DNA of 64,000 nt, taken from assembly GCF_000013645.1 (NCBI RefSeq), contig NC_007953.1, forward strand, positions 248,001-312,000, read 5' to 3'. A program made the position numbers and the translations under genes. Shown here in pieces: positions 25,869 to 34,402 of this stretch; position 1 is the first letter of the stretch, and each line of letters begins with the position of its first letter. The notes beneath the pieces are model-generated. The model had not been told where the DNA came from. It searched no databases and saw only the letters and a list, made by a program, of their open reading frames with translations. The DNA comes from Paraburkholderia xenovorans LB400. Its GTDB lineage: Bacteria; Pseudomonadota; Gammaproteobacteria; Burkholderiales; Burkholderiaceae.

Positions 25869-26852
25869 ATGACGATTCTGGTAATTGCAGAACACGACGC
25901 CCCGAAGGAAGCCCCCTTGGGGGGCAACGCGTCGCTGAAGGCGGCGACCCTCAATACGGTCGCAGCGGCAGCAGTGATCGCGACACTCGCTGCTCACGAC
26001 ATTCATGTGCTGGTGGCCGGCCACAACGCGCAGGGCGCGGCGGAGGAGGCTGCAAAGATCGCGGGCGTGACCAAAGTGCTGCTGGCCGACGCGCCACAAC
26101 TCGAAGCGGGCCTCGCGGAAAACGTCGCGGCGACGGTGCTGAACATTGCGAAGGACTATTCGCATATCCTCGCTCCCGCAACCGCCTATGGCAAGAACAT
26201 CGCGCCGCGTATCGCCGCGAAACTCGACGTCGCACAGATCAGCGACATCACGGCAGTGGACAGCGCGGACACGTTCGAACGCCCGATCTACGCGGGCAAC
26301 GCGATCGCAACGGTTCAGTCTCAAGACCCGATCAAGGTCATCACGGTGCGCACGACCGGTTTCGACGCCGTGGCAGCCGAAGGCGGCAGCGCAACGGTCG
26401 GGAAGATCGAAGCGGCTGCGGACGCAGGCGTTTCACAGTTCGTGAGCCGTGAAGTGACGAAGCTGGACCGTCCGGAGCTGACCTCGGCGAAGATCATCGT
26501 GTCGGGCGGCCGGGGTCTGGGCAATGGCGAGAACTACACGAAGGTGCTGGAACCGCTGGCCGACAGGCTGAACGCGGCGCTGGGCGCATCGCGCGCGGCG
26601 GTCGATGCGGGCTTCGTGCCGAACGACTATCAGGTCGGCCAGACCGGCAAGATCGTCGCGCCGCAGTTGTATATAGCGGTCGGCATCTCGGGCGCGATCC
26701 AGCATCTGGCGGGGATGAAGGACTCGAAGGTGATCGTCGCGATCAATAAAGACGAAGAAGCGCCGATCTTCAGCGTCGCCGATTACGGCGTCGTCGGGGA
26801 CCTGTTCACTGTCGTGCCGGAATTTGCTAGTCAACTAGCCCAGCTGGATTGA
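25869..26852 (+). CDS. etfA: Electron transfer flavoprotein alpha subunit
   Basis: 327 residues from ATG 25869, eight bases after AGGAG; the in-frame ATG at 25860 sits too close to that site. The C-terminal FAD-binding domain is complete: VSGGRGLGNGENY, LGASRAAVDAGFVPNDYQVGQTG, VAPQLYIAVGISGAIQH and AINKDEEAPIFSVADYGVVGD. It forms the FAD-carrying half of the ETF heterodimer. The gap to etfB is unusually long (117 bases) because of the duplicated hairpin element. Confidence 0.97.
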   Translation: MTILVIAEHDAPKEAPLGGNASLKAATLNTVAAAAVIATLAAHDIHVLVAGHNAQGAAEEAAKIAGVTKVLLADAPQLEAGLAENVAATVLNIAKDYSHILAPATAYGKNIAPRIAAKLDVAQISDITAVDSADTFERPIYAGNAIATVQSQDPIKVITVRTTGFDAVAAEGGSATVGKIEAAADAGVSQFVSREVTKLDRPELTSAKIIVSGGRGLGNGENYTKVLEPLADRLNAALGASRAAVDAGFVPNDYQVGQTGKIVAPQLYIAVGISGAIQHLAGMKDSKVIVAINKDEEAPIFSVADYGVVGDLFTVVPEFASQLAQLD

Positions 26853-27074
26853 ACGTGCGCCCGCGACGGACGTGTTGCGGTTCTGTCGTGTTAAGGCGGC
26901 AGAGGTAGCAGTCGAGGCCGGTCATGATGCTTGAGTTGCCCGATGAAGAAGACCCAAACACCGCGAATGACGCTTGCCGCGGATATCGCCTGAGCGCTGA
27001 AGCGCCTCCATTATCCGCTTGATGTGATGTTGCTGCGCGTGAGGCGGTACGTCACCTGCTCACTCGGTTTCTGA
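26853..27074. other. Intergenic region between etfA and the intron RT remnant
   Basis: First part of an 858-base stretch (26853-27710) without an intact gene. No recognisable product or motif is seen in either strand of this segment. Confidence 0.5.
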
Positions 27075-27383
27075 AAAAGCGCCGTAGCCGAAGACGAAAA
27101 CCGCTTCGCACGGGCGCTCCAGGCGATCGACCAGCAGTGTTGCCCCCCGCGGGACCGGCTGGTGCGGACCAGCACCAACGGTTACGATGGATGCGCAGGG
27201 GACATTCCTCGTACTGGTACTGCCGGTAATAAAGGTCGTCCGGGCTGTCCGGTGTTGTGGGTCCAGCGCCGGTGGCACGCGTGGTTGAAGCAGCGCTCGC
27301 TCGCCTGGGGCGCTTTCAATCAGATGCTGGCGATGTTCCCGTTGCCGAAGCCGCGCATCAGGCATCGCCATGCCACACGGTGA
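27075..27383 (+). pseudogene. Probable 3' remnant of a group II intron reverse transcriptase/maturase
   Basis: After a stop at 27072-27074 the frame reads ENRFARALQAIDQQC, then, after garbled residues, GTAGNKG, RRWHAWLKQRS and WGAFNQMLAMFPLPKPRIRH before TGA. The order (helical RALxxIDxWC segment, GxxGN, RxWxxWLxRRS, Wxx(F)xxLLxxFPLPxPRIxH) is the one I know from the maturase C-terminus of bacterial group II intron proteins. The catalytic YADD domain is absent, so this is a decayed fragment. No clear domain V could be found downstream. Assignment rests on pattern memory only. Confidence 0.45.
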
Positions 27384-27710
27384 GCCAATTCTTGAATGAA
27401 GAACCGCCGGAGGCCTCGATCGGCGCGTTGGGGCCTGTCAGGGCCGCATGCCCGCGCGGGCGCGTGAGGCCCACATCGAGCGGGTAAATCATTTTGCGTA
27501 CTCGAGCCACTGCCGCATTGCGCGTCTTCTTCAGGCTTTCAGTCGTTCATGCGGTGCCGCACGTCATAGCTCATCGCCTTCCTGCAACAGGACCCCGAAA
27601 AAGAGTATTAACGGCCCCATCGGAAATGCGTGTCCGGCGATAGCGGATGGAAATCGCTCCGGAAACGGACAGGTCGCGCTATCCTTGGAAAGCTGAAAAG
27701 GAGTCTAATC
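27384..27710. other. Intergenic region before the metallo-beta-lactamase gene
   Basis: 327 bases with no gene recognised. The first 100 bases may still belong to the decayed intron. An AAAAGGAG ribosome-binding site for the next gene lies at its end. Confidence 0.45.
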
Positions 27711-28808
27711 ATGGCAGAACCACAACACACCGCGTCCGGCACCGTCGCTGAGCTGACTTATCCGTTCGCGGGGCCGCCAGCACCTGGCCAGACGCGGGAA
27801 GTAGCGCCGGGCGTGCTATGGATCCGGATGCCGATGCCTTTGGCGCTTGATCACATCAATTTGTGGGCGATTGCGGATGGCGCGGGCTGGACCGTCGTCG
27901 ATACCGGCTTGCGCAATGCGGGTACGGCAGAAGTGTGGGAGCGTTTGTTCGAAGAGGCTTTAGGAGGCCGTCCGGTCACTCGGGTCATCGTGACGCACAT
28001 GCATCCGGATCACATTGGCATGGCAGGATGGCTTACGCGCAGGTTTAACTGCCGGCTATGGATGACGCGTCTCGAATACCTGCACTGCAGGGTGCTGGTC
28101 GCAGACAACGGCCGGGAAGCTCCACCTGATGCGATCAGGTTCCTGCGCGGTGCGGGATGGGACGACTCGGCAATCGAGGGTTATCGCGCACGCTTCGGCA
28201 ATTTCGGGAAGGGCACCTATGCGTTGCCAGACAGCTATCGCCGGTTGCGCGACAAGGAGGTGATACGCATTGGGCAACACGATTGGGCCGTGGTGGTGGG
28301 TAATGGCCACTCGCCCGAACACGCATGTTTGTGGTCGCCAGAACTGAAGCTGCTCATTTCGGGTGACCAGGTGTTGCCGCGCATTTCGTCGAATGTCTCT
28401 GTTCATCCGATCGAGCCGGATGCTGATCCAATGAGCGACTGGCTGATGTCGCTGAAAAAGATTGCGGGTAACGTACCGGACGATGTGCTCGTATTGCCAG
28501 GTCATAACGAATGCTTCCACGGTTTGCATGCGCGCCTTGCAGGCCTCGCAGCGGGACAGGACGCGGCTTTCGAGCGTCTGAGAGCGGCGCTGGCGAAGGG
28601 GCCTGGCCGTGTGGTGGACGTATTTCCGGCGTTGTTTCGACGACCCATTACTGGAAGTGATGCACAGTTGTTGGGGCTCGCGACTGGCGAGAGCCAGGCC
28701 TGCCTGAATTACCTGCTGTATCGGGGAGAAATCTCGGTGGACGTTGATGCCGATGGGGTGCGCTGGTATAGCCTTTGCGAGCCAGGAAGTGAAGCGAGTG
28801 GCAGTTGA
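27711..28808 (+). CDS. Metallo-beta-lactamase-fold hydrolase (glyoxalase II/LACTB2-like)
   Basis: 365 residues from ATG 27711, preceded by AAAAGGAG. The binuclear metal motif THMHPDHIGMAGWL is near residue 100; further ligands are VGNGHSPEHACLW (His), LISGDQVLP (Asp) and LPGHNECF (His). The C-terminal extension of about 100 residues forms a helical/winged region as in LACTB2-like proteins. Such enzymes hydrolyse thioesters, lactones or phosphoesters; here, beside an ETF and acyl-CoA genes, thioester hydrolysis is a guess. Monocistronic as far as can be seen. Confidence 0.85.
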   Translation: MAEPQHTASGTVAELTYPFAGPPAPGQTREVAPGVLWIRMPMPLALDHINLWAIADGAGWTVVDTGLRNAGTAEVWERLFEEALGGRPVTRVIVTHMHPDHIGMAGWLTRRFNCRLWMTRLEYLHCRVLVADNGREAPPDAIRFLRGAGWDDSAIEGYRARFGNFGKGTYALPDSYRRLRDKEVIRIGQHDWAVVVGNGHSPEHACLWSPELKLLISGDQVLPRISSNVSVHPIEPDADPMSDWLMSLKKIAGNVPDDVLVLPGHNECFHGLHARLAGLAAGQDAAFERLRAALAKGPGRVVDVFPALFRRPITGSDAQLLGLATGESQACLNYLLYRGEISVDVDADGVRWYSLCEPGSEASGS

Positions 28809-29154
28809 CGTCCGGGTGGCCGCTACTGGTGTCGTGAATTAGAACTTCGTTGAATCAATTCCCTGTTCTTTCCTGAACGACACAGTGCTGGTCAGTCGCA
28901 GCCCTTCCATGCACGGTATCGGTCATGCAGCGTCAGGTAGAGAAGCGCCACGGAAGCTTCATCCATTGCGTCGGTATTTATATGCGGGCAATTTCCGCGT
29001 CGGCTTGCCGGCCGTACTGTGCCAAGACATTGGTCTGGTAGACGGTATGGGGCGCAGGGCCGAATCCTCTGCCATGGTCGTTTCTGGCGTTCCCGCCGGG
29101 AACGCTGGACTCGTCAGGGCATCGCAAACGCCTTCCACCGTACGGATCCGATAT
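28809..29154. other. Intergenic region, no gene recognised
   Basis: 346 bases between two convergent genes. A seven-base inverted repeat (GTGTCGT at 28829-28835, ACGACAC at 28877-28883) with a 41-base gap is present but weak. Open frames in both directions have no recognisable product and lack a ribosome-binding site. Confidence 0.45.
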
Positions 29155-29634
29155 TCATAGGGCTCCTTCCTGAAGGCCACAACATCCAGCGCCATCTGTC
29201 CGGCCTGTGGCCCCGGCGGCGACCTCGTGACCCGCCGGCTGATGATCCACCCGCAGTGCGGCATCCACGCGGGATGCGAGGATCATGGCCCCGGCATTGC
29301 CAGGGCGCGATGGCCGCGAGGACGGCTGGTAGACGGGATCTCCCCGGCTGATGGGCTCGCCACTGAGTACACAACTGGCGCGGCGCCTTGCCAGTGATGC
29401 ATGCCAGGACTGGTATCCATAATAGCCAGAGAGCGGATCGCACCACGACACCGAGACCGTCCGGGCGCTGGTCCGCTCGATTACACGCACGGTGAGGGCT
29501 GGGTGGTGGCTCCAGGCGGTTTTCTGCGGATGGGCAGCTGCGATCCGTGCGAGCGTGTCCATCATCTGATGGGCAAGCCCATGATCGAGCAGGGCGACTG
29601 TCTGCGACCACGTATCCGTGTGTTCTCCATGCAT
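29155..29634 (-). CDS. DUF3331-like protein
   Basis: 159 residues from ATG at 29634, with AAGGAA seven bases upstream; a longer frame to 29682 is less likely. The order of segments VRVIERTSARTVSVSWCDPLSGYYGYQSW, then ARRRASCVLSGEPISRGDPVYQPS, and NAGAMILASRVDAA matches my recollection of DUF3331, a family largely confined to Burkholderiales. The segment CVLSGEPI..GDPVY resembles small metal-binding or RNA-binding beta modules, but no function is known. The C-terminal tail after VDAA is Gly/Ala-rich and probably not part of the domain. Confidence 0.65.
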   Translation of the reverse strand: MHGEHTDTWSQTVALLDHGLAHQMMDTLARIAAAHPQKTAWSHHPALTVRVIERTSARTVSVSWCDPLSGYYGYQSWHASLARRRASCVLSGEPISRGDPVYQPSSRPSRPGNAGAMILASRVDAALRVDHQPAGHEVAAGATGRTDGAGCCGLQEGAL

Positions 29635-30122
29635 TTCGCTGTTCCTTCGAGCGGATATCCGATGACGTTGCCGGTACGCCATTCCGGCGCAGCCCCGTCA
29701 ACTGCGCAAGAGAGGCGAAAAGGAGAGCCAATCACGGACCTGCGCGAATCAGGGCGGACAAACCAGGCCGGACAGTCGCTTGCCCGACGGGTAACGGTGG
29801 CACTTGTTGCCCTCAGGCCGTCATCTGTACGTCATTTTCCTTTTGGGCGGACCGTTCCACACAGAAAATATTAAGCAACTGTTGAATTATGTTAGGGAAG
29901 GCGGATACAGTTGTCAACTGAGAAAAAACCGGGGCAAGCGCGGCGGGTGAAGGCCAGACGCTGTTGCCGATGAAGACGACAGGCAAGCTGGCGGTAGTAC
30001 AGCAGGTGCCGGGTTGCCTGGCCGGCAGTGGGCAGATGTGAGGATACGGTCACGATCGTTCGATCGCTGGTATGCTCGACGCCGGAACATCTGGCAAACC
30101 TGAACGACAGGAGGCAGCATTC
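29635..30122. other. Intergenic region with paired short palindromes
   Basis: 488 bases without a recognisable gene. Two related palindromes, CAACTGTTG at 29876-29884 and CAGTTGTCAACTG at 29908-29920, lie 23 bases apart in an AT-rich patch and could be a regulator site. The AGGAGG ribosome-binding site of the next gene ends the region. Confidence 0.4.
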
Positions 30123-30467
30123 ATGATTAATAGTCCTCGGGCAATCTTGCGCAAGAGGGTGGCGATAGCACTCATGGCCGCCACGACGGCCATGTCCGCC
30201 ATACCCGCGATGGCGCAACACGACCGGCACGGAGGCGGAGGGCATGGCGGGGGTTATCACGGCGGTGGCTATCGCGGGGGTTATCACGGTGGGGGATATG
30301 ACCGAGGCGGCCACGGCGGCGGTGGGGGCCTGATAGTGGGAGCGCTGCTGGGCGCGGTAGCCGCCGCTGCGGTGACGAGTGCCGTACAGGCGCCACCGGC
30401 CGTCACCTACGCCGAACCGCCTCCTCCGCCTCCGCCCGGGGTCGCCTATTACCCACCGGGCTATTAG
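30123..30467 (+). CDS. Secreted Gly/His-rich small protein
   Basis: 114 residues from ATG 30123, behind CAGGAGG. A signal peptide ends near AMAQ (about residue 32). Residues 33-67 are almost only Gly, His, Tyr and Arg in HGGG-type repeats, followed by a hydrophobic GLIVGALLGAVAAAAV segment (glycine-zipper-like) and a proline-rich end closing in YYPPGY. The histidine repeats suggest metal binding, but this is only composition. It is followed 92 bases later by a Spy/LTXXQ-type periplasmic protein, so both may belong to an envelope-stress or metal response. Confidence 0.75.
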   Translation: MINSPRAILRKRVAIALMAATTAMSAIPAMAQHDRHGGGGHGGGYHGGGYRGGYHGGGYDRGGHGGGGGLIVGALLGAVAAAAVTSAVQAPPAVTYAEPPPPPPPGVAYYPPGY

Positions 30468-30559
30468 GCTGGGCAGCCCCGCAATCAATGCGCAGCGGCA
30501 TAAGGTAGCGTCGCCTGCGTATATCCGTTGTCATCCGATTACTTTTCCGAACTTCAAAT

Positions 30560-31099
30560 ATGAACAACATCCTTCGTAGTACCGCAGCGCCAGCGTTGCT
30601 GGTGCTTGCTTTTACAACCGGTTCTGCGTGGGCGCAGACGCCGGCAAGCGGCGCTGCTGCACCCGCTTCGACCGCGCAAACAGGCGGCCATGCCAAAAAG
30701 CATCAGGATTTTGTCGAGCAGAGGATCGACGAGCTGCATGCAGCGCTGAAGATCACTGACCAGCAGTCGCAGCAGTGGGACGCCTTTGCGCAAACCATGC
30801 GTGATAACGCAAAGGACGCAGATCAGGCGTTTCGTGAACGCGCAAGCAAGCTCGGTTCGATGACCGCCGACGAGGCGATGAAGTCCTATGCTTCCATTAC
30901 CCAGCTACATGCGCAAAACATGCAGAAGCTGGCCACCGCGTTCAGCGCACTGTATGCGACCTTGTCGGACGACCAGAAAAAGACGGCGGACGTACTGTTT
31001 CGCAATGAGCATAAACACGGGAAGCGTCACGGGCCGCAGCGCCAGCACAAGCCCGCTGCAGGCGGGGCGGCTTCTGCCCCGGTGCCGGCCTCTGACTGA
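30560..31099 (+). CDS. Spy/CpxP-like (LTXXQ motif) periplasmic protein
   Basis: 179 residues. Signal peptide to about residue 25 (TTGSAWAQ), Ala/Thr linker, then a helical domain with LHAALKITDQQSQQWDAFAQTMRDNAKD (an LTxxQ-type motif, about residue 63) and a second LYATLSDDQKKTADVLF, the paired motif of the Spy/CpxP family. The C-terminus is His/Lys-rich. Relatives are periplasmic chaperones or sensors induced by envelope or metal stress. The upstream Gly/His-rich gene is a probable operon partner. Confidence 0.82.
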   Translation: MNNILRSTAAPALLVLAFTTGSAWAQTPASGAAAPASTAQTGGHAKKHQDFVEQRIDELHAALKITDQQSQQWDAFAQTMRDNAKDADQAFRERASKLGSMTADEAMKSYASITQLHAQNMQKLATAFSALYATLSDDQKKTADVLFRNEHKHGKRHGPQRQHKPAAGGAASAPVPASD

Positions 31100-31221
31100 G
31101 CCGCAGCATGCGCGTCCCGCCTGAATCCTGCGCGGGACCCGCTGCGATCGAGTGGCAGGTCCCGCACCGGCAACCGGGGCGTCCGATGACAACGCGTTTC
31201 CCCCGCTCATTCCCGGCTGCC

Positions 31222-31253
31222 GCGTTCAACGCAGCGATCGCGGCGTTGAACGC
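31222..31253. repeat. 11-bp perfect inverted repeat at the 3' end of the LysR remnant
   Basis: GCGTTCAACGC at 31222-31232 and GCGTTGAACGC at 31243-31253 with a ten-base loop. It overlaps the stop codon of the decayed lysR-type gene and lies 123 bases beyond the stop of the Spy-like gene. There is no T-tract on either side, so termination would have to be atypical. Confidence 0.6.
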
Positions 31254-31650
31254 AGTGCCCTTTCCTGCCGGGCAAGCTCGCGCTCCGGTTCTGCGATCGC
31301 TGGCGGCACCGCTTCGCGAAGAAATGCCACGAACACCCTGATCATCGCATCGACGTGTCGTCCCGGTGCGTAGAGGGCGAAGCCGTTGCTGGCGCGCGGC
31401 GAGGTTGCGGCAGTATGCGCGCGAGCGTCCCGTCACGCAGCCCTCGCAGCCCTCGCAGTGCTACGGCAACCGGCACGGGGCCGATTCCCATTCCTTCGGA
31501 TCGCTTGAGGAAGAGCATCGGTAATGCGTTGCTGCCTGGGAATACGGTGCGAAGTGGACGCATGGCTTGCGGTCTGCAAGACGGCATGCCGGATACCCAG
31601 GGGGCGGCGCGACCTGATCACACTGGTTCTCGAATATGTCGCTGAGTGAC
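31226..31650 (-). pseudogene. Decayed C-terminal part of a LysR-family regulator
   Basis: Reading the reverse strand, one frame gives CVHFAPYS, the next GSNALPMLFLKRSEGMGIG and GLRDGTLARILPQPRRAPA, and a third GFALYAPGRHVDAMIRVFVAFLRE up to a stop at 31226. Joined, these are the consecutive strands of a LysR effector domain with at least two frameshifts. No helix-turn-helix part was found; upstream the sequence runs into the 5' region of the mechanosensitive channel gene. It is a broken gene fragment and cannot make a regulator. Confidence 0.75.
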
Positions 31651-31816
31651 CCGCGTGCAAGGTATTGGCACCGGTGCCGGAGTCGTATGGCATGGAGAAG
31701 CTCCCGGCGAGCGTGCGGGATCTGCTGGCGACTTTCGCGCCCGCCACGAAGCGTACCAGGCCCTCAGCGATTGCGCTTACCGTGACCGTATCAGCGAAGA
31801 TTCCAGAAGGTTCCGT

Positions 31817-33295
31817 ATGCCTGCCAATCTATTGTTGCACATGGCGCCGTCGTGTCTGGCGGCTGCTCTCAACCTGCTGCTTGTGCTGCTGGGAATGCCC
31901 AACCGGCTCGTGATACGAACCATCGGCAGATGTGCGGCGTTCGCGTTACTGACTGCGGCGATGCTGCATGACGGCATGGTGCCCACCCAGGCGCCCTGGC
32001 ACCTGATGCTGCCCGAAGTCCGCTTTGTCTGGGGGGCGCTGGAGATTGCCTGGTGGCTGCTGGCGGCTTCGACGGTTGCGGCTGTGGTGCGGACCTACTA
32101 CACGCTCGGTGGCCGGCTGCGCGAGCGCCGTTTCATGCTGGACGTGATCGGCACGTTGCTCTATCTGAGCGCGGCACTCGCGATCATCACGGACGTCTTC
32201 CATATTCCCCTGAAGGGCGTGCTTGCCACCTCGGGCGCGCTTGCCATCGTACTGGGGCTGGCATTGCAGAGCACGCTGTCGGATCTGTTCTCGGGCTTGC
32301 TGATCAATGCGACTGCGCCATATCGTGTGGGCGATTCCATTTCGCTCGACAGCGGCACCGAAGGACAGGTTGTCGAAATCACCTGGCGCGCGACGCATCT
32401 CGCGAAAGCCAATCGCGACCTGATCGTGGTGCCCAACAGCACGATCGCGAAGTCAAGAATCGTGAACGCCAGCCTGCCGCGCGGAGCCCATGCGTCGACC
32501 GCCCGCTTTCAGGCGCCGTCGAGGCTCCGGCCATCCGACGTGATGCATGCGTTGCAGCTTGCCGCCGAGACCTGCGTGGGTATCGCCGCGCGTCCCGCAC
32601 CCGTGATTGTGACAAGGTCGGTCGGACTCGATGCCACGGATTATGAGGTCAGCTTCTTTGCCTCGGAACGCTGGCAGGCGGACGAAGCGCTCAACAGTTT
32701 TTACGATGCCGCGCATCGGCATCTGGAGTCATTCCATGCGTTGATTTCGCCTGCCGCGCAGGCGGACGACGCTTCCGCGGGCACCCTGGAGTATCAGCTC
32801 ATCGCGGGTATACGGGTTTTCGGACTGCTCGCCAGGGAAGAGCGGATAAAGCTGGCCGCGGCACTCGTGAGGCGGGAATTGACACCTGGTCAGATCGTAC
32901 TGGAAGCGGGCCAGATTCCTGATGCGATCACGATTGTAGGCTACGGGGTTCTGGCGGCTTCGCCCGGCGGAGACGATCACTCGGCTGACATTTTGCGTTT
33001 TGGTCCACGCGAATATCTCGGAGAAAGCGGGCCGATAGCGGGCGTGCCGCTCAGCGTCAGGGTCGTCGCCCGAACCTACGCGATTGTCTACGAACTGCCG
33101 GGCAACGCGGTCGCGGCGTTACTGAAGGAACACCCCGAGGTCGCGCATGCGCTGTCGGCGAGGCTGGCGGACCGCGAGCGCGAGGGCCGTGCGTTGATGC
33201 AGCCGCAGGCGGAAATGCCGGTGACCAGACATGGTCTGGCCAGCTGGATAGCCAGTTGTATCCGGGCGCTGCATCAGGGACATCGGGAGCCCTGA
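31817..33295 (+). CDS. MscS-like channel fused to a cyclic-nucleotide-binding domain
   Basis: 492 residues from ATG 31817 with AGAAGG upstream; the longer frame from 31646 overlaps the LysR remnant and adds a polar stretch. Several N-terminal membrane segments lead to the MscS pore/beta region (VLGLALQSTLSDLFSGLLIN, YRVGDSISLDSGTEGQVVEITWRATHLA, VVPNSTIAKSRIVN), about residues 140-240. The last 150 residues form a cNMP-binding fold (LTPGQIVLEAGQIPDAITIV, LRFGPREYLGESGPIAGVPLSVRV). This is the bCNG architecture, in which ligand may gate the channel, although the phosphate-binding cassette is divergent. Confidence 0.85.
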   Translation: MPANLLLHMAPSCLAAALNLLLVLLGMPNRLVIRTIGRCAAFALLTAAMLHDGMVPTQAPWHLMLPEVRFVWGALEIAWWLLAASTVAAVVRTYYTLGGRLRERRFMLDVIGTLLYLSAALAIITDVFHIPLKGVLATSGALAIVLGLALQSTLSDLFSGLLINATAPYRVGDSISLDSGTEGQVVEITWRATHLAKANRDLIVVPNSTIAKSRIVNASLPRGAHASTARFQAPSRLRPSDVMHALQLAAETCVGIAARPAPVIVTRSVGLDATDYEVSFFASERWQADEALNSFYDAAHRHLESFHALISPAAQADDASAGTLEYQLIAGIRVFGLLAREERIKLAAALVRRELTPGQIVLEAGQIPDAITIVGYGVLAASPGGDDHSADILRFGPREYLGESGPIAGVPLSVRVVARTYAIVYELPGNAVAALLKEHPEVAHALSARLADREREGRALMQPQAEMPVTRHGLASWIASCIRALHQGHREP

Positions 33296-33447
33296 AGGCG
33301 TCGGGAAGCGACGCGGCGGATCGGCGCATCGCGAGGGCAGCATCAACTGATGCGTAATATCGGGAACGTCCGCGACGCAGATTGCGCCGGCAACGAGGGT
33401 TCAGCGGCGATGGCCCGGTGTCGTCCGGCGTGCGTTGTCCGGCGCAT

Positions 33448-34035
33448 TCAGGCAAGCCCTGCGATGATCGTACTGGCTTCGCTCACAACGGCCTGTCGCG
33501 GAAAGATCTTGTCGAGCAGTACACGGTGAACTTCCGCATCGCTGTCGGAACAGCAGTCACCGACGACGAAAACGCGGTAATCCGCATCCGCCGCGTGGCG
33601 CAACGTCGAGAGCACCACACCGCTTGTCGCGATACCGGTGAGCAACAGGGTGTCGATGCTGTTTGCGCGCAGGATCATGTCGAGGTCGGTGCCCGCGAAC
33701 GCGCTGACCCGATGCTTGGTAACGACAGTTTCGGCAGCACGCGGTGCCACGGCGGGGTGAACTTCAATGCTCGCGTCGTCAGTCGCGAAACGGCCCGACG
33801 TGCGGATTGCGCTGAAGGTCATGTTGCGCTCGCTCACTTCGGGATAGCCCGGCCGGAAGCCGACCACCACATAGATCACCATGATGCCGGCGTCGCGCGT
33901 TGCTTCGAGCAGGGTTGCGGTGCGGCTGAGAAGCGGCTCGCTTTCTGTCGCATAGCCATCGATGATGAGCTTCTGGAAATCCATGACAAGCAGGGCGGCG
34001 CGCTTGCGATCGATGGAAAGCGGTTGGGTCATCAT
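33448..34035 (-). CDS. Isochorismatase-like hydrolase lacking the catalytic cysteine
   Basis: 195 residues of the cysteine hydrolase fold: ALLVMDFQKLII (catalytic Asp, about residue 19), VTKHRVSAFAGTDLD (catalytic Lys, about 107). In the third motif the family has GVATNVCVEST, but here it reads TGIATSGVVLST, with Val at the position of the nucleophilic Cys. It may therefore not be a Cys-dependent hydrolase, or it may use another residue. It is divergent from the TetR gene. Other subfamilies with this motif exist, but I know no function for them. Confidence 0.85.
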   Translation of the reverse strand: MMTQPLSIDRKRAALLVMDFQKLIIDGYATESEPLLSRTATLLEATRDAGIMVIYVVVGFRPGYPEVSERNMTFSAIRTSGRFATDDASIEVHPAVAPRAAETVVTKHRVSAFAGTDLDMILRANSIDTLLLTGIATSGVVLSTLRHAADADYRVFVVGDCCSDSDAEVHRVLLDKIFPRQAVVSEASTIIAGLA

Positions 34036-34402
34036 GTCATTCTCCGTGGGATATGAATGGATCAGGCGCGGTTTCGAGGCTGAACGCGCTCAGCGGGATT
34101 ATCGCTCCCGGTCGCTGATCGCGCATCGGCGGTGGCGGTTGCCAGCGGCGCGGATCAATCAGTGGGTGCCGCGGTTCTGGATGGGATGTTGGCCGATGAG
34201 TACGGTAGCAGCTGACCGGCTGTGTCTGGCAAATCCACGAATAACCAGCCGGCAGGCGAGAATGGATGTACAGCCACGCGTGCCTGTGCGGCCGCGAGGC
34301 GAGTACGACGATGACCGGAGGTGGGTCCGCATTCCGTCTGGGACCGCGACAGCGTGGGTTAAACTTTACGTCTGTCTGACTCTATCCGGCCGACTCCGAA
34401 AA
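34036..34402. other. Divergent region between the isochorismatase-like and tetR-type genes
   Basis: 367 bases. The forward frame stays open through the whole segment, but its translation is not recognisable and no ribosome-binding site supports an early start. GTTAAACTTTACGTCTG, about 40 bases upstream of the TetR start, is the most AT-rich part and may be its promoter. Confidence 0.4.

Noticed and set aside
28829..28883. Seven-base inverted repeat with 41-base gap as a terminator or attachment site
   Set aside because: Short arms, long gap, no T-tract and no flanking direct repeats.
28959..29264. Reverse open frame of 101 codons overlapping the DUF3331-like gene
   Set aside because: No ribosome-binding site and no recognisable product; it overlaps the better supported gene in another frame.
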